DNA of 64,000 nt from an uncultured Eubacteriales bacterium (GCA_934541115.1 CAKTDF010000003.1:1-64000), one strand, 5' to 3'. Shown: positions 8,406 to 16,372, numbered from the stretch's first letter. The notes: generated from the letters alone by a model not told the origin. Translations and numbers: made by a program.

Positions 8406-8434
8406 GACAGGGGGCTTTTCAAAAGTCCTCTGTC
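8406..8434 (+). promoter_or_regulatory. Intercistronic hairpin after the binding-protein gene
   Basis: GACAGGGGGCTTTT pairs with AAAGTCCTCTGTC (8406-8434) with little U-run after it. Such hairpins often protect the upstream mRNA or partly terminate transcription, so that the binding protein is made in excess of the permease; that role is inferred. Confidence 0.5.
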
Positions 8435-8485
8435 AAACTGTCCTTTTTCATATGATAAATTAAGTGAAATTTTAGGAGTTTAAAA

Positions 8486-9178
8486 ATGTTTGATAATTTT
8501 GCAACGCAGTTTCCGATTGTGTTTGACGCCTTGAATATTGGCTTTTTGCAAACGCTCAAGCTGTTTTTTGTCACACTTGCCGGCGCAATACCGCTCGGAC
8601 TCATCATTTCTCTCGGCTCAATGTCGCGTTTCAAGCCGCTTTCTGCTCTCGTCAAAACAATTGTGTGGATAGTGCGCGGTTCACCGCTGATGATTCAGCT
8701 TATGATCATATATTACTTTCCCGGTCTTATTATGGGCAACAATATTTGGGGAACGGGCGAGGGCGGACGTTTCATTGCGTGCAGCGTTGCGTTCATTATT
8801 AACTACGCGTGCTATTTTTCAGAAATATACCGCGGTGGAATTCAAGGCGTACCTAAGGGACAGCAGGAGGCAGGTCAGGTGCTTGGAATGACAAAAAGCG
8901 AAATCTTTTTTAAGGTTACGCTTTTGCAGATGATCAAGCGCATAGTGCCGCCGATGTCAAATGAAATTATCACTCTTGTCAAGGATACTTCTCTTTCAAG
9001 GATAATCGCTCTCCAGGAGATTATCTGGGCAGGCTCGGCTTTCATGAAGTCGTCGCGCGGAATTTCCGGTGAAATTTGGCCGCTGTTCTTTACAGGCGTG
9101 TATTACCTTGTGTTCAACGGTCTGCTTACGGTTCTTTTTGCAAAGCTTGAAAAAAAGCTTGACTATTTCAAAAGCTGA
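8486..9178 (+). CDS. Amino-acid ABC transporter permease
   Basis: 230 residues with about five membrane helices. It has the His/Glu/Gln/Arg/opine permease pattern (ALNIGFLQTLKLFFVTLAGA at the N-terminus, IVRGSPLMIQLMIIYY) and the EAA loop contacting the ATPase (QEAGQVLGMTKSEIFFKVTL). It forms the inner-membrane channel of the importer with the neighbouring genes. Start: TAGGAG about 8 bases upstream. It ends 12 bases before the ATPase gene, so translation is probably coupled. Confidence 0.93.
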   Translation: MFDNFATQFPIVFDALNIGFLQTLKLFFVTLAGAIPLGLIISLGSMSRFKPLSALVKTIVWIVRGSPLMIQLMIIYYFPGLIMGNNIWGTGEGGRFIACSVAFIINYACYFSEIYRGGIQGVPKGQQEAGQVLGMTKSEIFFKVTLLQMIKRIVPPMSNEIITLVKDTSLSRIIALQEIIWAGSAFMKSSRGISGEIWPLFFTGVYYLVFNGLLTVLFAKLEKKLDYFKS

Positions 9179-9190
9179 GGAGGGAGCATA

Positions 9191-9973
9191 ATGGCAATTC
9201 TTGAAGTTAAGAATATTTGTAAATCATTCGGAAACACTGAGGTTCTCAAGGGCGTTTCCTTTGACCTTGAGGAGGGAAAGGTGCTTTCAATCATAGGCTC
9301 CTCCGGCAGCGGAAAAACCACGCTTTTGCGTTGCATCAACTTCCTTGAAACAGCCGATACCGGCAAGATTACCGTTGACGGCGATGTGATTTTTGATTCG
9401 CAGAATCCGGCAAAGATCTCTCAAAAGGAACGCAGAGAAAAGCAGCTTAAAATCGGTTTGGTTTTTCAGCAATTCAACCTGTTTCCTCAGTACAGTGTGC
9501 TTGACAATGTGACGCTTGCCATGAAGCTGCAGGCAAAGGAACGCCCGGATTTTAAAAAGAATAAAAAGGCAATTTACGCCGAAATTGAAAATAAGGCACT
9601 CGCGATTCTTGAAAAAATGGGACTTTCCGAAAAGGTGAAAAACTACCCATGCGAGCTTTCCGGCGGTCAGCAGCAACGTGTTTCAATTGCGCGTGCAATG
9701 GCGCTTGAACCGAAAATTCTCTTTTTTGACGAACCGACAAGTGCGCTTGATCCGGAGCTGACCGGAGAAATTCTTAAGGTTATCCGTGAGCTCGCCGAAG
9801 AGCACATGACAATGGTTATTGTCACACATGAGATGACTTTTGCAAAAGAGGTTTCAGACAGGATTATTTTTATGGATAACGGCGTTATTGCCGAAGAGGG
9901 CGATGCAAGAGAGCTTATAGAAAATCCTCAGACAGAAAGGCTCAAGGCTTTTCTCAGCAAAATTTCAGACTGA
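9191..9973 (+). CDS. Amino-acid ABC transporter ATP-binding protein
   Basis: 260 residues with all ABC ATPase motifs: Walker A GSSGSGKTT (about residue 37), Q-loop VFQQFNLFP, signature LSGGQQQRVSIARA, Walker B ILFFDEPTSALDP, switch His in VTHEM. It belongs to the GlnQ/HisP subfamily and energises uptake with the preceding permease and lipoprotein. RBS GAGGAGGG lies directly upstream. A terminator follows, closing a three-gene operon. Confidence 0.95.
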   Translation: MAILEVKNICKSFGNTEVLKGVSFDLEEGKVLSIIGSSGSGKTTLLRCINFLETADTGKITVDGDVIFDSQNPAKISQKERREKQLKIGLVFQQFNLFPQYSVLDNVTLAMKLQAKERPDFKKNKKAIYAEIENKALAILEKMGLSEKVKNYPCELSGGQQQRVSIARAMALEPKILFFDEPTSALDPELTGEILKVIRELAEEHMTMVIVTHEMTFAKEVSDRIIFMDNGVIAEEGDARELIENPQTERLKAFLSKISD

Positions 9974-9980
9974 TAATGAT

Positions 9981-10011
9981 AGCCGGACGGGAATCACCTG
10001 TCCGGCTTTTG
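9981..10011 (+). terminator. Terminator of the ABC importer operon
   Basis: AGCCGGACGGG (9981-9991) pairs with CCTGTCCGGCT (9997-10007), followed by TTTTG. Confidence 0.75.
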
Positions 10012-10069
10012 TCAATTGAAAAATTCTCCATTATAGATTGACAGAAAATTTTAAATATAATATTTTATG

Positions 10070-10133
10070 TTGACAGGAGGGCAAAATAATGCTATCATAT
10101 ATACATAGAGTTACGATGTATAGTAACTCTATG
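10070..10133 (+). promoter_or_regulatory. Promoter and PadR-type operator
   Basis: TTGACA (10070-10075), a 17-base spacer and TATCAT (10093-10098). Just downstream, at the expected transcription start, is an 11-base inverted repeat CATAGAGTTAC / GTAACTCTATG (10104-10114 and 10123-10133). A second dyad, ATACAT/ATGTAT (10101-10106 and 10116-10121), overlaps it. The position suits autorepression by the PadR protein encoded next. Confidence 0.7.
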
Positions 10134-10174
10134 TTTGAACAGACATATCGAATACTGCAGCGGGAGGATTTTAT

Positions 10175-10519
10175 ATGGATATTAAAAGAGAACTGACAAA
10201 GGGCAGCAGTGCGCTACTTGTGCTTTCTGTGCTTGAAAATGAGGATCTTTACGGCTATATGATAATCAAGCGTATTGCCGAAAAGAGTGACATGACGTTC
10301 AACTTCAAAGAAGGCACACTTTACCCGATTTTGCACAACTTTGAACAAGGCGGTTACCTCGAATCATATTGGACAGAGTCTTCCGGAAGAAATCGCAAGT
10401 ATTACAAAATCACCAAAAAAGGTCTTAAAACCCTTGCAGAGGCAAAAAAAGAATGGTCGGCATATTCAGATGCTGTGGGAAAGGTTATTTTCGGCAATGC
10501 TATATCCGCAGGTGTTTAA
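10175..10519 (+). CDS. PadR-family transcriptional regulator
   Basis: 114 residues, the short PadR type: an N-terminal winged helix (LTKGSSALLVLSVLENEDLY, GYMIIKRI, FKEGTLYPILHNFEQGGYLE, GRNRKYYKITKKG) and a brief C-terminal dimerisation helix. PadR proteins commonly repress their own operon until a small molecule or a membrane stress signal releases them. RBS GGGAGG lies upstream. The gene ends 12 bases before the membrane protein it is presumably paired with. Confidence 0.92.
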   Translation: MDIKRELTKGSSALLVLSVLENEDLYGYMIIKRIAEKSDMTFNFKEGTLYPILHNFEQGGYLESYWTESSGRNRKYYKITKKGLKTLAEAKKEWSAYSDAVGKVIFGNAISAGV

Positions 10520-10531
10520 GGGGAAACAGAT

Positions 10532-12169
10532 ATGAATCAAAAAATCAAAGATTATCTTTCTGATCTTATTCCGGAAACCCTCCCGGAATATAGAAAGCGC
10601 GAAATTGCCCGGGAGCTTGCAGCTCACATTCTTGACAAAGCCGACTATTACCGTGAAATCGGCTATGCCGAGGAAGAAAGCGTTGACCTTGCTTTGCTTG
10701 ATATGGGCGAAGATAACGAGATAAAGAAGAACGTCCGTTCTGAATTTGAAGAGTTGTATAAGGAAAAAACGTGGTGGGCAGTTATTGCCGGAGTGCTGAT
10801 ATTGGTGCTGAACGGCTTTGCCGCGATCGCAGGCTTAGGTATGGAAGACGGTCTGGATTCGTTTATAACACAGCTTTTTTTGCTTGTTACGACGCTGGGA
10901 TTTGGGCTGCTCGTGCCGGAATATATCAAAATAGAAAACGATATTGTCGGAGCAGCGGTAAGCTTCGGTCTGGTGTTCATTCTGATGTTCATAGTATTGT
11001 ATGCCAGGAGCAAAAAGTATCGCAAAATACTGACTGCCGTAGGTGTTGTTTCATCGGTCATAGCGATTTTCGGTTGTGCAATTCCTTTGAGGAGTGCATA
11101 CTCACTCTGGACAAACACCCAATACATAGTTGAAGCAGCAACACCGTTTGTGTTTAATGCTTCGGCAGCTTTTGAGGATTTTTACATTTGCGCTGCCTTT
11201 GCATTTATGCCTCTTTGCGCAATATATTGCTTTGTTTCGGCACGAAGAATAAAAAACGGTTCTGCCGTAAGGTTTAAATCGCCCAAAAGGCTGATTACCG
11301 TGTTTTGTTCGGTTTACCTAATTTTTGCGGTTGGCTCAGTTTGTCTAAGCAGTCATGCAGAAAAGCGTCTGAGTGAAACCAATTATTACCGTCTTTATTC
11401 TTCGGATACCTTTGATGAAATTCCTGAGACATGCGAAAGAATTTATGAAAAAGCTATTCGTGCAAAAGATTATGAAACCGCAGCAGATATTCTCAGAAGG
11501 AACGGATTTCTGCCTTATGGGGAGTATAAGGAAAAACTTGGGCGCACTGAAAAAAAGGTGCTGACAAATTCAGCCGAGAGAGCATTTGGAAGCTATGCGC
11601 AAGATCTGTGGCTGCCAAATCGTAGCGATCCTAAGATTAGTGATGACAGAGTTAATTCTTGTGAGCCGGAGCTTGCCCGAATCATAATCTTTATGCGCAA
11701 AGATAAGTATGGCAAGATTTCATTTTGTGCTGTGGGAGATATTACGCCGTTCCCTGATTTTGATAAAATGAATGAGTTTTATATGGGTCATTATGTGGTT
11801 TCTATCAGCAAGAATTGTGTCACTGATTTTATCCGAAACTTTAAAGAAATGAAAGTCGGTGACGGCGAAAGAGAAGTTTTGAAGCTTCTTGAAAAGAGCG
11901 GAACAGTTTTTTCAAAGCTCAGACGCCGCGAAAACGGAAAGGTCATAGATGCTGTTAAATTTTACAGCGAAGACTTGAGACTCAAGAATTCAAACGATGG
12001 TTCCGTTGACAAAGAATATGAAGATGTTAATGTTTATGCTGAACTGATTTTTAACGATGAAAAGCTTGAAGAAGGAAGAATGTTTTGCAGGCAGAAATCC
12101 GGCAACTTTTCAGAGATGGATTCAAAAAGAAAAGCAGATACACAAACCGAAATTTATGAAATCAAATAA
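10532..12169 (+). CDS. Permease-prefix (HAAS-like) membrane protein
   Basis: 545 residues. The first ~75 residues look like the small helical prefix domain that usually follows PadR genes (LPEYRKREIARELAAHILDK, DLALLDMGEDNEIKKNV). About six to seven hydrophobic segments follow (residues ~80-270). A large C-terminal domain (~residues 280-545) is charged and probably soluble; I do not recognise it. PadR plus this prefix domain is a recurring two-gene unit in Firmicutes, with the partner often serving as a membrane sensor or permease subunit. The soluble tail is longer than in typical relatives. Its actual job is unknown. Confidence 0.75.
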   Translation: MNQKIKDYLSDLIPETLPEYRKREIARELAAHILDKADYYREIGYAEEESVDLALLDMGEDNEIKKNVRSEFEELYKEKTWWAVIAGVLILVLNGFAAIAGLGMEDGLDSFITQLFLLVTTLGFGLLVPEYIKIENDIVGAAVSFGLVFILMFIVLYARSKKYRKILTAVGVVSSVIAIFGCAIPLRSAYSLWTNTQYIVEAATPFVFNASAAFEDFYICAAFAFMPLCAIYCFVSARRIKNGSAVRFKSPKRLITVFCSVYLIFAVGSVCLSSHAEKRLSETNYYRLYSSDTFDEIPETCERIYEKAIRAKDYETAADILRRNGFLPYGEYKEKLGRTEKKVLTNSAERAFGSYAQDLWLPNRSDPKISDDRVNSCEPELARIIIFMRKDKYGKISFCAVGDITPFPDFDKMNEFYMGHYVVSISKNCVTDFIRNFKEMKVGDGEREVLKLLEKSGTVFSKLRRRENGKVIDAVKFYSEDLRLKNSNDGSVDKEYEDVNVYAELIFNDEKLEEGRMFCRQKSGNFSEMDSKRKADTQTEIYEIK

Positions 12170-12174
12170 AATTC

Positions 12175-12221
12175 GCCGCACGGTACTGCAATCGGCAGCC
12201 GTGCGGCGTCGCGTTTTTTTT
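12175..12221 (+). terminator. Terminator between convergent genes
   Basis: GCCGCACGG (12175-12183) pairs with CCGTGCGGC (12199-12207), followed by GCG and eight T. It serves the PadR operon and lies at the end of the convergent MBL gene. Confidence 0.75.
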
Positions 12222-13098
12222 ATTTGATAACCCGGTATATGAGTCTGTAATCACTGATGTCCGCAGTGAGTTTTCCGTCGTCAATGAGGGCTTGTAAAAA
12301 GCATTTGACGGTGAAAATCAGTTTTCCGAACTGATCCATGCCGAATTTTAAATCGAGCTCTTTGCAGCAGAGAGAAAAAATTTCTTCAACTGTTCTGCCG
12401 TCGCTGATTGAAAGAAAGTAGTCCTTTAGCTTTTCGAGGCAGTCTGCGTTGTAAAGGGCAAGAGGGGAGATGTCCTCGCAGGCAGCCGCGTGTGATGGAA
12501 TAAAAAGACTGCCGCTGAGAGATGAAAGCATTTTTTGCGTTTCAATGCTTTTGTTTACGTCAAAAAAGAACGGGAGCTTATAGCTTTCGAATGTCTCTTT
12601 TGAGAGTACCGCGTCACCGAGCAACCACACATTGTCCGGTGTCCGTACTCCTACCATATCAAAGGTGTGACCCGGAAGCGGAAGAATCTCAAAGCCGTTC
12701 GGGAGCGTTACCTCTGAAAGCGGCTTTGAATAGGTGGACACGGGCTTAAAAAAGTAGTTGTTCTGCCTGTTTATCGGAACGGCATTGAAGTATATACGTC
12801 CCTCAATGTCTGAAATATCGGTCATGTGGCTTTCGATTCGGCTTGAGCACACCTCACAGCCATACTTTTCTTTAAAAAACTTGTCGCCGAAAATGTGGTC
12901 AACGTGGGCGTGAGTGTTGATTATGAGTTTAACACGCCAGCCACGCTCTTCAAGGTGAGTGTCAAGGTCGGTATAGCTCTTTTTGTGGTCGCAGCTGTCG
13001 ATGAGAATTACTTCGCCGTTGCCGAGATGATAAACGCCGGTGTTGGCAAAGCACTTAAGATAATAGGTGTTTTCTGCGCATTGAATAAGTTTGAACAT
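12220..13098 (-). CDS. MBL-fold metallo-hydrolase
   Basis: 292 residues. It has the metallo-beta-lactamase fold metal motif THAHVDH (about residues 62-68), a later His in LPGHTFDMVG and the bridging Asp in WLLGDAVLS. The N-terminus reads NTYYLKCFANTGVYHLGNGE, typical of glyoxalase-II-like or hydroxyacyl-thioester hydrolases. The last ~70 residues form an alpha-helical extension with a winged-helix look. The substrate is not identifiable. RBS GGAGG sits upstream of the ATG at 13098. Confidence 0.85.
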   Translation of the reverse strand: MFKLIQCAENTYYLKCFANTGVYHLGNGEVILIDSCDHKKSYTDLDTHLEERGWRVKLIINTHAHVDHIFGDKFFKEKYGCEVCSSRIESHMTDISDIEGRIYFNAVPINRQNNYFFKPVSTYSKPLSEVTLPNGFEILPLPGHTFDMVGVRTPDNVWLLGDAVLSKETFESYKLPFFFDVNKSIETQKMLSSLSGSLFIPSHAAACEDISPLALYNADCLEKLKDYFLSISDGRTVEEIFSLCCKELDLKFGMDQFGKLIFTVKCFLQALIDDGKLTADISDYRLIYRVIK

Positions 13099-13130
13099 TT
13101 TTACCTCCGGGTAGAATGCCTTTCAGCACA

Positions 13131-13252
13131 GAAAGCGTTTCTTTTGTCCTGCCGTGCAAAATGGTTTGCGGACGGACTAAGCCGAGGAAAACCGCAATGC
13201 GCCGGAAAATAAGTTCTTCGGGCTCATTGCGGCTTAAGGAAACGCTTTTTGA
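13131..13252 (+). other. Composite inverted repeats between minus-strand genes
   Basis: The outer arms AAAGCGTTTC and GGAAACGCTTT enclose inner arms TAAGCCG...CCGCAATG and CATTGCGGCTTA. The result is a large foldable unit ending in a T-run on the plus strand. I see no ORF. It could be a terminator-like or regulatory RNA structure. Confidence 0.4.
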
Positions 13253-13276
13253 ATCTGAGTCAGCTTATGACTGGTT

Positions 13277-13828
13277 TTATTTTTCCTCTTTCTGTTCTTC
13301 TTTATCCTCTTTTTTCTTGTGGAAAAGGATCTTGTCAACGGGGAAGTAGAGGAAAAATTGAATTGCCGAGCAACACATTGTTGAAACATTTGCCGCGCCC
13401 TGTGTGCCCATTCCCATTTTTACGAACAGACCCTGGAGAGTGGGAGAAAGCCATGCCGAAAAGCAGATGAGGGCAACAGTGAAAACTATGTATATAGGGA
13501 GTGTTACGGCGATGTTTGCGCCGGAATTGAAAGTCTTTTCTCTGTTGACAAAGAAAGCGACGATTTGTGCCAAAATGTTGGCAATGTTGAAAGCGATGAA
13601 ATATCCGAGCCCGTTCTTTTCAAGTCCGTCTGAAACAAAGACCCAAAACTCATACGGTTGAGAGACGATCGCTTTGATCTGCGGCAGCAGAAGAAGTATA
13701 TTGAGCGTTGCGAACTGAACTATCATTGCAAGCAGGCTGACAAAAATAAATTTTACAAACTGCCAGAGCGTTTTGACGCCGGTACCTTTTTGATCCGCCA
13801 TGCTGTCGATATCCTTGAGCTTTGCCAT
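13277..13828 (-). CDS. GtrA-like integral membrane protein
   Basis: 183 residues with four hydrophobic segments. It carries GtrA-family features (QFVKFIFVSLLAMIVQFATL in helix 1, ILAQIVAFFVNREKTF between helices 2 and 3, FFLYFPVDKILF at the end) and a lysine/glutamate-rich tail. GtrA-like proteins are thought to move undecaprenyl-linked sugars across the membrane or assist wall-polymer glycosylation. No glycosyltransferase lies nearby. RBS AAAGGTGG is 9 bases upstream. Confidence 0.8.
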   Translation of the reverse strand: MAKLKDIDSMADQKGTGVKTLWQFVKFIFVSLLAMIVQFATLNILLLLPQIKAIVSQPYEFWVFVSDGLEKNGLGYFIAFNIANILAQIVAFFVNREKTFNSGANIAVTLPIYIVFTVALICFSAWLSPTLQGLFVKMGMGTQGAANVSTMCCSAIQFFLYFPVDKILFHKKKEDKEEQKEEK

Positions 13829-14001
13829 GAAATAACCACCTTTGTTTTAATCTACCAAAAAGTATACAATACCGCGCTTTCAAAATCAAGCCTAAAAATC
13901 AATTTTAAAACTGCGGCGGAGTTTTGCGACTGTTTGAATCCGTTTGTGCAGACAGAAAAAGAAAAAGCCTCCGCCGAAGCGAAGGTCTGCTTTTTCATCT
14001 C

Positions 14002-14103
14002 TTAGTTGTCGTCGTTCCAATCGCGGAAGTTCTTAACAAGATTTTTAATTGTCTCGATGAACTTGTTGATGAAATCATAGATAGCCTTTACAAAATTGTC
14101 CAT
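14002..14103 (-). CDS. Micro-protein, amphipathic helix (33 aa)
   Basis: Encodes MDNFVKAIYDFINKFIETIK then NLVKNFRDWNDDN. The i, i+3/4 spacing of F, I, V and L residues suggests one amphipathic helix, ended by an acidic WNDDN tail. RBS AGAAGG is about 8 bases before the ATG; the gene has its own extended -10 promoter and no partner gene. Same design as 5986-6105, 16110-16217 and 23135-23323. Function unknown; a membrane-surface peptide is the simplest guess. Confidence 0.65.
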   Translation of the reverse strand: MDNFVKAIYDFINKFIETIKNLVKNFRDWNDDN

Positions 14104-14146
14104 TATAATTGCCTTCTTTCATAGAGTTTCTGTATTTGCTACGCTG

Positions 14147-14175
14147 ATTATAGCACATTGTTTCCAAAGTTACAA
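14147..14175 (-). promoter_or_regulatory. Promoter of the 33-aa micro-gene
   Basis: On the minus strand, -35 TTGTAA (14170-14175), a 17-base spacer ending TGC and a perfect -10 TATAAT (14147-14152). Confidence 0.65.
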
Positions 14176-14258
14176 GAGTTTTTTATAAAATTTAAAACTT
14201 TCTGTGAACATTTTATTTGAGATTCTTATACTTGTTTCATTTCATAATTGAATAGCCT

Positions 14259-14317
14259 AAGAAAGCCGAAGGCAAACACCGATAGGTGCAAAGGCTCCGG
14301 CTTTCTTTTTTTGCCCC
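14259..14317 (+). other. Hairpin with c-di-GMP-riboswitch-like core and U-run
   Basis: The outer stem AGAAAGCCG / CGGCTTTCT encloses GGCAAACACC-GATA-GGTGCAAAGGC and ends in seven T on the plus strand. The inner GGCAAAC...GCAAAG pattern with a tetraloop resembles the first half of the GEMM-I (c-di-GMP) aptamer, but the second stem of that aptamer is absent. No plus-strand gene precedes it; the neighbouring genes are on the minus strand. It may be a terminator, a small RNA or an aptamer remnant. Confidence 0.4.
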
Positions 14318-14338
14318 TAAGCGGTTCACGGGGGCGCG

Positions 14339-15100
14339 TTATTCGGCTGCACCGAGGGCAGCGAGGGGATCGCTTGCTTTTCCGTCTTTGAGTACCTCAA
14401 AATGCAGGTGAGCTCCGTCCTCGCGTTCAGCGGGAATTGTTGAAAGAACGCCGATTTTTTGTCCGGACTTTACTTCGTCGTTGATGCTGACTGCATTCTC
14501 CTGGCTGAGCCCAATATATCGCGCCGTGAAATCTCCGTGGTCAATTTCAATGACATATCCCCACATTGAATCAACAAGAACACGAGTTACAATTCCGTTG
14601 CCGACGGAAATTACTTCTTCGCCCTCCTTGCCCTCAAAGTCGGCGCCGCCGTGTGTGCGGAAATCGCCCATAGTTTTGTTTTCAACGGGCGTCTCCGGCG
14701 AAAAGCCTTTTGTAACTTTGCCTTTGAGCGGCATTAAATAGGATGAATTGCTGATTTTTGCGGCTGCTTTGGTTGAGGGAATTTCCGGCTCGGTGGCTTT
14801 TGTGTTTTGCGTTTTGTTCTCGGTTGTTTTTTCAACCTTTTCGGTGGTGTCTTCTTCCGCAATGTCGTCATCGGGAAAAACGCGTGTGTCCGGCTCGTCA
14901 CTGACGGGAGTTTGAACGTCGCTTGTCAGAAGAGAATTGTTCTCGTCGGCAATGCTTGAAAGCTCGCGCTTGACGCGGTTAGAGGTCATTCTGACCGCCA
15001 CGGCGGCAACAATGACGGCAACAAGACCGATCGCAACCGTGGCATAAAACGCTTTTTTTGATGAGAGAAAAGAGCTTGTAAATTTACTGTTGTTTTTCAT
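14339..15100 (-). CDS. M23-family peptidase, SpoIIQ-like
   Basis: 253 residues: one N-terminal membrane anchor (~residues 17-36), a Thr/Glu/Lys-rich linker (~60-115), then a LytM domain. The zinc ligands look complete: THGGAD (first His and Asp) and GAHLHFEV (HxH). The stretch SFSPETPVENKTMGDFRTHGG is close to sporulation SpoIIQ proteins of Clostridia, which keep the zinc site while the Bacillus protein has lost it. SpoIIQ faces the space between mother cell and forespore and pairs with SpoIIIAH. A general cell-wall endopeptidase is the alternative. The nearby spoIIR supports sporulation. Confidence 0.75.
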   Translation of the reverse strand: MKNNSKFTSSFLSSKKAFYATVAIGLVAVIVAAVAVRMTSNRVKRELSSIADENNSLLTSDVQTPVSDEPDTRVFPDDDIAEEDTTEKVEKTTENKTQNTKATEPEIPSTKAAAKISNSSYLMPLKGKVTKGFSPETPVENKTMGDFRTHGGADFEGKEGEEVISVGNGIVTRVLVDSMWGYVIEIDHGDFTARYIGLSQENAVSINDEVKSGQKIGVLSTIPAEREDGAHLHFEVLKDGKASDPLAALGAAE

Positions 15101-15307
15101 TCTTATGACCGCCGTTTCAAAAAAATTCCGACCGCTTTCGGCTGATGAAATGCAAGAGGATACATTTGCTTTTGAGTTATGCGACCTTTTGTTTCAACGC
15201 CTTGGCGGCTGTGCAAAAATATTTTGCTTCTGTGTACAGGAATTTATACCATTCTGTGCCGAAAAACAAAAAATTTTCAAAAAAGGTGAAAAAATCTTCA
15301 AAAAATC

Positions 15308-15373
15308 CAAACAAATGTTTGCATTTTTCAAAACTGTGTGTTATAATCTCAGTAACAGGTGATCATTTGTTCG
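15308..15373 (+). promoter_or_regulatory. lexA promoter with two LexA-box candidates
   Basis: -35 TTTGCA (15318-15323), an 18-base spacer and a perfect -10 TATAAT (15342-15347). A 14-base palindrome CAAACAAATGTTTG (15308-15321) overlaps the -35. It differs symmetrically at one position per half from the Bacillus box CGAAC-N4-GTTCG. A second, weaker site on the minus strand, CGAACAAATGATCA (15360-15373), lies near the transcription start. Both suit autorepression. The rest of 15101-15407 shows nothing else. Confidence 0.65.
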
Positions 15374-15407
15374 CCTGCTCTGATATTTAATAGAAAGAGG
15401 TGCGGCT

Positions 15408-15998
15408 ATGAAACCGTTAAGCGACAATCAGTATCGCATTCTGGAATACCTCAAGGAACGCGCCGGCGACGGCGTACCTCCCTCGGTCAGAGAAATATGC
15501 CAGGCTGTCGGTCTGCGCTCAACGTCCTCCGTTCAGGCGAATCTTGACGCCCTTGAAGAAAAGGGATATATCGTCCGCGACCCCATGCTTAAGCGCTCGA
15601 TCCGCATTGTGGGGCAGGCAGAAAACGTTCATCATGTCCCGCTGCTCGGTGTTGTCACCGCCGGTATGCCGATACTTGCCGTTGAGCAGGTGGAGTGCTA
15701 TCTGCCGTATTCCGGCTATGTTTCAAAAGAAAAACCGCTTTTTGCTTTGCATGTCCGCGGCGAAAGTATGCTGAACGCCGGTATTTTTGACGGGGATATT
15801 ATTTTTGCCGAGCAGACTCCCGTTGCCAACAACGGCGACATTGTTGTTGCACTCATTGACGATGAAGCTACGGTCAAAACATTTTATAAAGAAAACGGTC
15901 ATTTTCGTCTCCAACCGGAAAACGACCTTTTTGACCCTATCATTGTTGACGAAGTTGTTATTCTCGGCAAAGTCGTTGCTTTGATGAGATACTTCTGA
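15408..15998 (+). CDS. lexA: LexA repressor
   Basis: 196 residues. The N-terminal winged helix (SVREICQAVGLRSTSSVQAN) binds DNA. The C-terminal S24-type domain carries the self-cleavage site Ala85-Gly86 (VTAGMP) and the catalytic dyad Ser120 (RGESM) and Lys157 (EATVKTF). RecA filaments on damaged DNA trigger autocleavage and derepress the SOS regulon. Length and motif spacing are normal. RBS AAAGAGG is upstream, and likely operators overlap its own promoter. Confidence 0.97.
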   Translation: MKPLSDNQYRILEYLKERAGDGVPPSVREICQAVGLRSTSSVQANLDALEEKGYIVRDPMLKRSIRIVGQAENVHHVPLLGVVTAGMPILAVEQVECYLPYSGYVSKEKPLFALHVRGESMLNAGIFDGDIIFAEQTPVANNGDIVVALIDDEATVKTFYKENGHFRLQPENDLFDPIIVDEVVILGKVVALMRYF

Positions 15999-16033
15999 TT
16001 TTCGAACGCCGTTAATATTTTTTTAATATCTTG

Positions 16034-16062
16034 TTGACAGAAAATGCAAAACGTTATATAAT
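16034..16062 (+). promoter_or_regulatory. Perfect consensus promoter of the 35-aa micro-gene
   Basis: TTGACA (16034-16039), a 17-base spacer and TATAAT (16057-16062): a full consensus sigma-A promoter, rare in real genomes, suggesting very strong transcription. Confidence 0.8.
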
Positions 16063-16109
16063 TTATCCATGAAGCAGGACACTGATATTACATATTGGAG
16101 GAATTAACT

Positions 16110-16217
16110 ATGGATTTTTCAATTATGATGTATTGGCAGGATATCACATATCTTCTTCAAAAGCTTGCAAAGCTCATCAAAAAGCTGCTCAAGCTTGACG
16201 GAGAAGACGGCGAATAA
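16110..16217 (+). CDS. Micro-protein, Leu/Lys amphipathic helix (35 aa)
   Basis: Encodes MDFSIMMYWQDITYLLQKLA then KLIKKLLKLDGEDGE. The middle (LLQKLAKLIKKLLKL) is a textbook amphipathic, cationic helix, followed by an acidic GEDGE tail. GGAGG lies 8 bases before the ATG, a consensus promoter precedes it and a terminator follows, so it is a complete one-gene unit. Of the four micro-genes here this one looks the most highly expressed. Function unknown; the design recalls membrane-active peptides, though the acidic tail might hold it inactive. Confidence 0.75.
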   Translation: MDFSIMMYWQDITYLLQKLAKLIKKLLKLDGEDGE

Positions 16218-16237
16218 GTTTTTTACTCTCAAAAAAT

Positions 16238-16298
16238 AAAGCTATAATTCATTTCGCATCTTGTCATGATGTTGTTTATGGATTGTAGCTTTTTTTGT
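16238..16298 (+). terminator. Terminator, GCTATAATTCA-stem family (copy 2)
   Basis: AAAGCTATAATTCAT (16238-16252) pairs with ATGGATTGTAGCTTT (16278-16292), followed by a long T-run. It closes the 35-aa micro-gene. Confidence 0.8.
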
Positions 16299-16372
16299 TT
16301 TGCTTACACTGTCCGGCTTGAGACGAGTGCAGCAGCACATTTTTGATTTACACCGGAACAAAAGCTATGCAA

